Shown here one piece after another: positions 56,291-64,000 of a stretch of 64,000 nucleotides of DNA. Within the stretch, counting starts at the first letter, position 1, and each line of letters begins with the position of its first letter. A program made the translations under genes and the position numbers. Source of the stretch: Metallyticus violacea. Taxonomy: Eukaryota; Arthropoda; Insecta; Mantodea; Metallyticidae. A model generated the notes under the pieces. The model was not told the origin of the DNA. It was given only the letters and a program-made list of their open reading frames with translations, and did no database searches. The DNA is taken from the NCBI GenBank assembly GCA_030762175.1, contig CM060833.1, positions 2,767,501 to 2,831,500 on the forward strand. Direction: 5' to 3'.

Positions 56291-56905
56291 GGACAAAGTG
56301 CATGATGTTGAAAACCAGAATCATTTCAGAAAGCTATGCCGTCTTGTTGTACTTCATTCCGATAACTCGAGTTCCCCGATGTGTTCGTTACAAATGTCCC
56401 CTGCCGCCCGTGTGTGCAACTCCAACGCCAGCCCTGCCACACTTTTAACAAACTGGGTATTCATTGTAACATTTTAAACTTGGTGCATTTAATACTGTGT
56501 TTGCTTATTTCACTCTGTTTTCCCTAATCCATGCATGTGACCTCCTTCCTTCTATTTGATTAAACATATAGTAAGTCATCTCTTTTGTGACTTCCAGATG
56601 TCCTGCACTTTCCTAATGCGCTTTACACTCTCTCCAGTGTTGATTTCCTTGTCCACCTTCGTCAGAACACCAGCATTATCATTATCGCTGCAACGTCTCC
56701 GTAAATACTTTTAGGTAAAAGGTTTATTTTGTAGCAGCTATTTATTTATCGTGAACTACGGGTCTACTGTTAAACCAAGGTTGTTTCGGTTTCAATGTAA
56801 TTAGCTAGACATCGGATTTTTAGACACTAAAAAGTTAGTTGTAACTCCTTAAGATAAGCTGAAAAGTTAATATATTAGACCCTATTTCATAAAACTAGGC
56901 ATTTT
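56290..56905. other. Unassigned stretch
   Basis: No recognised motif. Confidence 0.5.
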
Positions 56906-56910
56906 AGGCA

Positions 56911-58130
56911 CACAGAGGGTGCCAAAACATATACACACTTCAAGCAAAGAAAAAACTGTGTTAACTGAATTCACACAAACAGAAAATGATGAGCACTAAT
57001 CATCTTAGAATTTTACAGTTACAACAGTAGCTCAAAATGTTCATCATCGGCGTCGATACACTTCTGAGTACGTTGAACTACTGATTGAGCAACGTTTGCG
57101 AAAGTGTCCTCAGCACATGCCGTTTCAATTTCTTCCCGAAGTGCTGTCAGTGTAGCTGGTTTTCTACGGTACACAACATCCTTAAGAGTTCCCCATAGAC
57201 AGAAGTCCAACGGAGTTAGATCCGGAGAACGCGGTGGAAACTCAATCGGAACTCTTAATCCTATCCAGTGCAGAAGGGTGCAACCGTGCATTTCGGCGGT
57301 AATGTGATGATGCACCATTTTGTTGGAAGTAAAATTCCTCATTTCCATACAGTGTATGTATGGCGGGTAAGACAGATGTGGCGCATCACATTCAGGTACA
57401 CTGGGTCAGTTATTATTCCTTCAAAAATGAAAGGCCCAACTAGACCCTTAGATGACAACTCACATCAAACATTAATTCCAGGTAAATTAACAGCCTTTTC
57501 CAAAATAACGTGTGAATTATTTGCACACCAGTAGACAGTTATGCCGGTTAACAGTTCTGTTCAACTTAAATTGTGTCTCATCGGACCAAACAACTTTCCC
57601 TACGAAGGTCTCATCCTCTTGTACCATGTTGCGAAACCACCCACAGTTTTGCATTCACCGATCAGGGTCATGTTCCTTTAATTCATGCAAAAGTCTTGGG
57701 ATGAAAACTTTCAACTTTGCTGTTTTAATAACACGACCGTACGCTGGTTCTGCTATTCCCAGTCTCAGGTGCACATTGTTTGTAGATTTCCTCAGTGAGT
57801 GCTCAAAACGTTCCAAAACCATAGCCGAGGACGCGGGGCTTGTTGCTGTGCGAGGTCTCCCAGATCTGCCCTTGTGAACATCGCATACGGTGCCACGAGT
57901 CTCAAATTTGTCTCGAATGCGTGCAATTGTTACTCACGTTGACGGTTCTGTTCTATACACACGTCTCCATTGCCTTTGAACTTAACAACATTTTCGGTTT
58001 TCCAGTACCACTTCAAAATTGCTTTCCGCTGTTCAAACGATAATCTTGACTCCATTTTGTTGTAGCAACGCCAGTATAACGTAATGTGAGTCACATCTGT
58101 TTACAGAACATCATACTGCACATTACTGTT
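56911..58130 (-). pseudogene. Tip-B transposase, most complete copy
   Basis: The 3' end (CACAGAGGGTGCCAAAA) starts at 56911. The minus strand then gives, from 58055 down, MESRLSFEQRKAILKWYWKT, IARIRDKFETRGTVCDVHKG, RSGRPRTATSPASSAMV, KVFIPRLLHELKEHDPD, VWSDETQFKLNRTVNRHN (first catalytic Asp present), and after a gap IEFPPRSPDLTPLDFCLWGT, LKDVVYRRKPATLTALREE and a C-terminal HFELLL. The middle, with the second catalytic block, is shortened. Frameshifts occur near 58000 and 57650. The 5' inverted repeat is not evident. Confidence 0.85.
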
Positions 58131-58500
58131 GTTTATCGGTCCAACTTTGAAATAGCTGTAAGCATTTATCTAAGCAAGTCCGTTACAATACATAGGCACT
58201 TTTCCCCCAACGGTGAGTTACCTCGGCCCCCTAGCGACGGGATTCTCGAAGACAGATTTCCCTCCTGCCCCGTCTATTTGGCGCCTATGCATCAACTTTC
58301 TCTTCTCATTTGATCCTACAGCCCGGGGTGAGAGCCTTGACCTACTGGGGCGACCTCTGCTTCCTCTACCTCCGTCTTACGACTTCATTGACAGAGAGCA
58401 AAATTGCAAGAGCATGTGATGAACATTCCGTACCCATGTATAATAATTATATTAAATATACCTTTACTCATCCTCTTAATGTTGATGATATTTCTCAATG
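58130..58500. other. GC-richer unassigned stretch
   Basis: Three overlapping plus frames but no recognised motif. CATAGGCAC and GCGCCTATG (58190, 58280) form a short inverted pair. Confidence 0.35.
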
Positions 58501-58509
58501 TGTTGGATG

Positions 58510-59300
58510 CAATACACCTGTCCCGGTGTTATAGCCAGTCTTCACGATGGAAAATATTTTTGACAGGTCCTTCAAAATCGCTTATGCAGCCTTCATCATA
58601 AGTGCATCTTCAATTTTTAGAAATGGAAAAATCACACGGAGCTAAATCTACACTATAGGGAGGTGAGGGACACACTTTATATTGATGTTTGAGATATTCA
58701 GTAGCAACATTTATTATGTGCATTCACCTTGTTGCATGTGACATGCCCTTGCAGATAAACAATTCCTTGAGAATTGAAAAATGAGATAATCATAATTTTT
58801 TGGTGTTGGTGACCATTTTGCTATTTGCTCTCAGCACCGCATTGAATACATTTGAAAGAAACTCCGCATCTTCCTGTGACATCTTCAGCTGCAAGCAAAC
58901 CGCACGTGAATGTCCTTTCGTTCCTGAACCTACCGTGCACAAACACGTCTCAAATGCAACTTTTCGTGTGGATAACACTCAGTGAAATGTTCACAATTTC
59001 TGAAAGTGCTCTCAATGATATTGGGCGATGCTCTCTCGCAATGGCAGCTGCGGTGTTGATGTCTTTTTCCGTTAGAGCGAAAACTGGGGTGTCGGGTCCA
59101 CGTTCTTTTAAAACAGATTGACTCTCCCCTTTGAACATGTTAACCCTCTTCGAGCAGCGCTACAGGAGAAAACAAACTTTCCATAGGTCTGGGCAGCATA
59201 TTGTTCAACACATGTCACTCACTTTGCTGTAGGCGGAAGTGCATGCCTTTCACAGGCGGCAACCAAAAGTGTGTACATTACGCATTAAGCTAACTAACAT
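58510..59300 (-). pseudogene. Mar-D mariner, second copy
   Basis: The minus strand reads DINTAAAIAREHRPISLRAL, SEIVNISLSVIHT (helix-turn-helix), HVCARWVPRL-like decayed linker, SQEDAEFLSNVFNAVLRANS, ILKELFICKGM and PPYSVDLAPCDFSI (58650-58620), the third catalytic block with its Asp. Stops and frameshifts occur throughout. The first catalytic block is lost. Confidence 0.7.
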
Positions 59301-60060
59301 CATGAAGTTCAATCATTCTTTATGGAACAGCTCTTGTATTTTATGTTGTAATAAGATTGAAGTTCTAATCCGTGGTACATTTTGGGAGTGTTTAACGTGA
59401 GAACGCGGTTGCCGGCTAAGCCATATGTACATAACCCCTCATTTCAAGGGCATAGATATAACATGAAATTACAATAAGCACCTATTTTGTTAAACACAAA
59501 ATAGTGTTTATCTCTCATATCTTTTAAGAAAGTTTGGATTCATGCTTGTGATTTCTGTTTTAATGCGTAAGAGATATTAAGATAAACTTTCGAAATAATC
59601 CAAACCCTTCATTAACTATAAATAGTTGGATTCCAGGTCATACGGGTTTGCTAGCAATCAAGTAGGACCGATGTTGCACACATATCAGCTGTTTAGTGTT
59701 CTTAACAAGCACAAACGGCATGTCCGAGACGGGACGTCAACCTGCAATCCCCCACATCAGCAGTCACAGCTTAACGGTCCGACGATCACGGCCACGGGAA
59801 CCGACAAACAATATACTTGACATGCTGGAGTTGTATAGCGCTTGACAAGGTCAAATTATATGTTAGCGGTTAACTGCAAGTAATAATTACTGAAATTATG
59901 GTGAAAATCGTTTTGCAAAATTGAAATAAGGTACTTCAGTCCGTACTACGTTTGACATGGGAAAACATCGTAAAAATAAACGTCATCACATTTAAAGAGT
60001 TGGAAATGGTCTGGAATAGGCCCTAAAATAAACTAATAATAATTATTAGTGTTGTCTTTG
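59300..60060. other. AT-rich stretch
   Basis: Nothing recognised. Confidence 0.5.
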
Positions 60061-60061
60061 A

Positions 60062-60115
<54 letters not shown>

Positions 60116-60139
60116 GTTGTTGTTGTTGTTGTTGTTGTT
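60061..60139. repeat. (ATT)n(GTT)n microsatellite
   Basis: About 18 ATT units followed by 8 or so GTT units, then CACCATCACC. Confidence 0.97.
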
Positions 60140-60207
60140 ATCACCATCACCATTATAATCATCAATGGCGAAACGCAGATCTTTCCATAGGGTAGACTTT
60201 CTTTTTT

Positions 60208-60268
60208 AATTTCGTTTATTTACGGACGCTCTTGAGCATCTCAGATCATCAGCGTCCTATTCAATTCA
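60208..60268 (-). mobile_element. SINE-A copy 13, cut by mariner sequence
   Basis: Only the tail end (TTTACGGACGCTCTTGAGC to TTCAATTCAGG) is present. It stops abruptly where a Mar-A 3' end begins. Confidence 0.8.
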
Positions 60269-60408
60269 GGCGAAATTGATTACGTCGGGAAAAATGTTAA
60301 TTCAAAGATATGAGAAGTGTATTGCAATAAAGGATAACTATATGGAAAAGCGAAATATAGGTTTTGTCTTTATCATACCTAGAAAACGGTTAGGCCGGAA
60401 ACCCTCGT
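60269..60408 (+). pseudogene. Mar-A 3' end fragment
   Basis: TTCAAAGATATGAGAAG and GCAATAAAGGATAACTATATG match the last codons of Mar-A, followed by TTTGTCTTTATCATACCTAG and the terminus AGGCCGGAAACCCTCG before TA. The terminus lacks the ACTTATGGACC segment of other copies. Confidence 0.8.
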
Positions 60409-60409
60409 A

Positions 60410-61250
60410 CATAATATTTATAACCAAAAGTAAAAATAACGAATAAATTTAAATTATCATCGTTATGGATAACGGCTAACTTATAATGTGTGATGAAATG
60501 TCATTTGTAACTCAACAATGGGCACGTATGGAACAACATGGCTGGTAATCTAATACGCTTCCGTTGTTGCAACATTTTCAACTTGTTGCAGTTGCAGCTG
60601 TTTTAACAGTTTACTGTGGAAGGCTGGTGTGCTTGTTGTGCAGTCTTACTGAAATACAAACATCATGTTCTTTCTTTTATAATGAAAGACAGCAGAAGAT
60701 GACGATGATGATATTGCTTAGCGACTCTTCCTCAGCCTTCGAGCGAAAGGTGTACTGTTTGTGACCCAAGTCATTATCGTAAACAAGGCGTATTAAGTGT
60801 TGATCACGAGTACCAGGAAAAACTGAAGTGTAAGCCTTTGACCGCGATCGGGGTGGGGCTTTTTACAAATTGTGTGAATCGCATTTAAAAAAAAAAAAAA
60901 CGACATTGAAACTCTACCAACAAATAGACGGAACTACCGGAAGCACAGAAAAACATGCAAAAGCTGTTGTAAATTGTACATTACAGCTTCGTGTGCAGGT
61001 AATACATCAACAAAATGAAACTGAAAAAGCGCTGAATGGGCGTCTTCTTTAATCCGAAGTGTGAATTTTCTTAGTAAGGAAGAGTCCCCACACAACGAAA
61101 TATGAACCTCTAATTCGTAAAACGAGAAGTGGGTTAAATTTCAGAGTGAAAAGTCTACATATGTTAGCAAATATACTGCTTCAGAATTATTAAATTGTAT
61201 CGGCGAGGTTCTAGATACCCAAGATCAAACAATTCTCCATTATATACTAG
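60410..61250. other. Unassigned stretch
   Basis: A13 at about 60887-60900. No other motif recognised. Confidence 0.45.
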
Positions 61251-61253
61251 TGC

Positions 61254-61550
61254 TTTACAGTCACGGGTAGCCGAGGTCGTTAAGGCGCAAACTCGTGAGC
61301 GGGATGACTGGGGTTCGAATCCCCCAGGAGCGTCCTCCCTGACTGAGGTTTTTCCAGGTTTTCCTCAGTCCTCATAAATGACAAATGCCGAGAAAGTACC
61401 CTAAACTTAGGCCTGGAACGTTTCCTTCCTTAAAAAATCCTTTCCCAATTTATCATTTCACCTCATGTATCATCAGTGTTCACCGTCTGTGGTGCCTCAG
61501 TAGTAAAAACGGGCGTTAAACACAACTCAAAAGAAGAAGAAGAAGAAGCG
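61254..61550 (+). mobile_element. SINE-B copy 7 with (AGA)n tail
   Basis: The head GTCACGGGTAGCCGAGGTCG and B box (GGGGTTCGAATCCCC) are intact, with full body to GGGCGTTAAACACAAC and an (AGA)n tail at 61532-61549. No clear duplication found. Confidence 0.93.
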
Positions 61551-61881
61551 TGTAGAATTTTGCAAACGGCTCCATTACAAATACAAAACCGTAACTTTTC
61601 CAACATACGTAAATTAATGCCAGAAAAGTGAAAGTGAGAGAAAAAACATTGACTGTTTTATTTGTACAATATCATCAACTATTATCCCTACCTGATAAAT
61701 GTACTAGAACTTTTATATTGAAAATTGAACGCTCTTTCAATTTCCGGAATAGGAAATCCACCACTCCATCTAAAAAAAAATGAACTTGACCTTGAAACGA
61801 CTATGAGAATGGCATTTCATGGACGAGTTAGGTTCACACTATCTTATGAAAAATAAAGTAGCATTTGAACAATGTAACTAA

Positions 61882-62053
61882 TAACAATAACTAAAAAAAG
61901 CAGAAAAAGAATAAAACACTTAAATATTCACAGATTATCGCTGCTATATTTCGAACCTTTTGTGTCAAAGGAAGAAGACAAGAAGTTCGAAATGTGGCGA
62001 GTGATAACCTATGAATATTTAAGTGTATTATTCTTTTTCTGCTTCTTTAGTCA
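61882..62053. repeat. Long near-perfect palindrome
   Basis: Arms of about 75 bp (61882-61962 and 61979-62053) are reverse complements with few mismatches: AAAGCAGAAAAAGAATAAAA pairs with ATTCTTTTTCTGCTTCTT, ACACTTAAATATTC with GAATATTTAAGTGT, and TATTTCGAAC with GTTCGAAATG. A loop of about 16 bases contains AAAGGAAGAAGAC. The same module appears partly at 15385-15492, 16787-16885 and 33010-33070 next to element T. Confidence 0.85.
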
Positions 62054-62060
62054 TTATCTA

Positions 62061-62727
62061 CCGAGGGTGCCAAAAATATATACACACTTTCACAGTAGAT
62101 ATCTATTTAATACATTTCAGGTAGCACCAAAAGACATGATGTTCTGTAAACAGATGTGACTCACATACATTATGATAGCGTTGCTACGTGACAGGTAAAT
62201 CAACAATGAACAAATGAAGCGAAGATTATCGTATGATGTTCTGTAAACAGATATGACTCACATTATCTAATGCTAGCGTTGCTACAACAAAATGGAGCCA
62301 AGATTATCGTTTAAACAGCGGGAAAGCAATTTTGAAGTGGTATTGGAAAACCGAAAATGTTGTTGAAGCTCAAAGGCAATGGAGACGTGTGTACAGAACA
62401 GAACCACCGTTAGACTTCTACATATGGGGAACGCTTAAGGACGTTGTATATTGTAGAAAACCAGCTACACTGACAGCACTTCGGGAAGAAATTGAAACGG
62501 CATGTGCTGCAATCGCTGAGGACACTTTCGCAAACGTTGCTCAATCAGTAGTTCAACGTACTCAGAAGTGTATCGACGCCGATATGAGCATTTTGAGCAA
62601 CTGTTGCAACTGTAAAAGTCTAAGATGATTAGTGCTCATCATTTTCGGTTTGTGTAAATTCAGTTTTGTTATGTTAACACAGTTTTTTTTTCTTGAAGTG
62701 TGTATACATTTTTTGGCACCCTCTGTG
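62061..62727 (+). mobile_element. Tip-B internally deleted copy
   Basis: It lies between inverted ends (GAGGGTGCCAAAAATATATA at left; TTTTTTGGCACCCTCTGTG at right), flanked by TA. The N-terminus starts at 62293 (MEPRLSFKQR), shifts frame, continues KWYWKTENVVEAQRQWRRVY and RTEPP, and there joins LDFYIWGTLKDVVYCRKPA and TLTALREEIETACAAIAEDT. All three catalytic blocks are deleted while the reading frame stays open across the junction (98 codons, 62332-62628). The leader carries a tandem duplication of GATGTTCTGTAAACAGAT. Confidence 0.9.
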
Positions 62728-62863
62728 TATAAATAGCATTAGGTTAACCTCTACTCCTAATGGTCCAATTTTGCTGGTTTTTGAACTCGATGAAGAGTTT
62801 GTTATTTTATTATTATAAGCGAGTTTCGCTGAAATAAAACAAACATTGTGGCCACTAAAGCGT

Positions 62864-62898
<35 letters not shown>

Positions 62899-62910
62899 AC
62901 TACTACTACA

Positions 62911-62961
<51 letters not shown>

Positions 62962-63200
62962 TGGAGAACTAGAACGTTGCACTATTTAAAATACATTTAT
63001 ACTTAAGACACTTAAAACAGATTTTAAAGCAAAAGCACTATTAATTCGAACTAGGTTCTTGTTCACAATAAAGGACAGAAAGAGTAATTTTTTTTCATTG
63101 CTATTATTGGTGCCTAATAGTTAGGGGTGATAGAGATATGAAGAAAATTCTCAAAAACATTTTCTAGGTACAACCGCAATTAATTCTTTTGCATTTCGCT
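62728..63200 (+). mobile_element. Element T, copy f, 5'-truncated
   Basis: Only the terminal monomer (TAGGTTAACCTCTACTCC, TTTTGAACTCGATGAAG, GCGAGTTTCGCTGAAAT) is present, then CTAAAGCGTTAAC, (AC)n and (ATT)n microsatellites, and the tail (TTGGTGCCTAATAGTTAGGG, TTCTAGGTACAACCGCAAT). It starts exactly where the Tip-B copy ends. Confidence 0.75.
62868..62960. repeat. (AC)n and (ATT)n microsatellites
   Basis: AC repeats at 62868-62897 and ATT repeats at 62911-62960, between the terminal monomer and the element T tail. Confidence 0.95.
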
Positions 63201-63396
63201 TAAAATAAACATAATACATAAATAAGACAAAACTGCATTTATTTAAATGTTTTAAATAACAAAGTAAACAAAATTAATTCCAAGACAGGCAATGAAACAA
63301 ACAAATTCTGTGTGCCTGAGAAATAATATAATAAACAAGTTGACCAGTATTATCTAAAGAAATCTTATTTCGTACGCTTTTAAGGCATCCTATTTT

Positions 63397-63690
63397 TGTT
63401 TGTTTGTTTATTTACGGACGCTCTTTAACATCTCAGGTCATCAGCGTCCCATTCTATTCAGGGCATGAAACGGCCGGCAAATTTTGCTCAGAGGCCTCTT
63501 CTTTCAGGCTTGAGGCTTTTACATGCCGTAAATCTACGACACGGTACCCACGGCTTTACTTCCCTCCCGGAGGAAGCCATACCTTGGATTTGTACGCCCG
63601 AAAAAATGCATTGACCCTGGCCGGGTTTGAATCCGCGATTTTGGATTTAGAAGGCAAGTATGGTTATCATTACGCCACCAGGACCGACTT
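63397..63690 (-). mobile_element. SINE-A copy 14, full length
   Basis: Minus-strand copy from the (TTTG)n tail to ACGCCACCAGGACCGAC (A-box end), with a slightly mutated B box (GGTTTGAATCCGCG). No clear duplication found. Downstream (63700-64000) nothing is recognised. Confidence 0.93.
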
Positions 63691-64000
63691 CAAACCCTGG
63701 AGAGAATAATTTAGGAAACAACGCAGACGTAACATGGATAAAGCTAAAATTACGAGAAATTAAGGCATGACAGTTTGAGACAGTTTGCTAAGAAACAACT
63801 CTATACTTTTATGACTTTAGCGGAAGTCACCGTTGTCATCGAAAACAAATATATCTTATTTTATTAGAATTGAAAAGGGAAAAAGTAAACGTTTAAAACG
63901 AAATAAATATATTCAAGAAAATCAATGTACTTTAAAATGTTTATTCCATAAGATAAAAGTAATGGGGTTTCAATAAAGAACGGTCATCATTTCTCGTGCT

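Noticed and set aside
58213..58534. Overlapping frames suggesting a gene
   Set aside because: Three frames are open because the stretch is GC-richer; none shows a motif, start context or splice sites.
439..63690. Repeated short frames with KNLKPE, GFLRKGSKA or SVSRPELNGTLMT
   Set aside because: They are translations of SINE-A copies in different frames. They recur because the SINE recurs, not because of a gene family.

Overview
This window looks like AT-rich, TE-saturated nuclear DNA from an arthropod. The evidence is tRNA-derived SINEs with target-site duplications, many decayed mariner/Tc1 and hAT transposases, long trinucleotide and tetranucleotide microsatellites, and canonical-looking splice sites. 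There are no operons, ribosome binding sites or CRISPR arrays. An insect, possibly a polyneopteran, is my guess, but the sequence alone does not fix the taxon.

I see no intact protein-coding gene. The recognisable coding sequence is transposase debris, every copy broken by stops, frameshifts, deletions or nested insertions. I separate these families. Mar-A has the inverted repeat GGTCCATAAGTTTCCGGCC (15.5, 23.3-24.6, 36.7, 60.3 kb). Tip-B has ends reading CACAGAGGGTGCCAAAA (25.8, 57, 62 kb). Mar-C lies at 2.6 and 50.4 kb, and Mar-D at 35 and 59 kb. There are single mariners at 7, 17, 26.7, 29-30, 31, 40, 41, 47, 51 and 55-56 kb. Larger IS630/Tc-type transposases with an N-terminal helix-turn-helix and a C-terminal (F/Y)xLWGxLK motif lie at 0.2-1, 8, 10, 16, 47 and 49 kb. 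hAT fragments lie at 11-13 and 52 kb.

Three tRNA-derived SINE families are interspersed: SINE-A (14 copies), SINE-B (7) and one SINE-C. Four SINE-A copies and one SINE-B copy have clear 9-14 bp target-site duplications. Two SINE-A copies sit inside other repeats (the element T copy at 14.8 kb and a SINE-B at 50 kb).

The most unusual object is a repeat I call element T, with copies at 14.7-17.1, 27.5-28.0, 32.5-33.1, 44.3-46.1 and 62.7-63.2 kb and scraps at 20.8 and 46.4 kb. It has a conserved head hairpin, 2-5 ordered monomers of about 140 bp, a distinctive last monomer, an AC microsatellite, in some copies a palindromic module, and a conserved tail. I recognise no coding sequence in it. A second notable object is a mariner foldback element at 46.97-47.74 kb, inserted into an older transposase pseudogene.

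Possible host sequence is limited to weak exon-like stretches: 3.7-6.1 kb (an RFX X-box, two splice-flanked open frames), 28.3-28.6 kb (secreted-protein-like), 37.8-38.0 kb, and donor-like sites at 1.2 and 18.2 kb. These are hypotheses only. The remaining gaps hold AT-rich sequence in which I see nothing.
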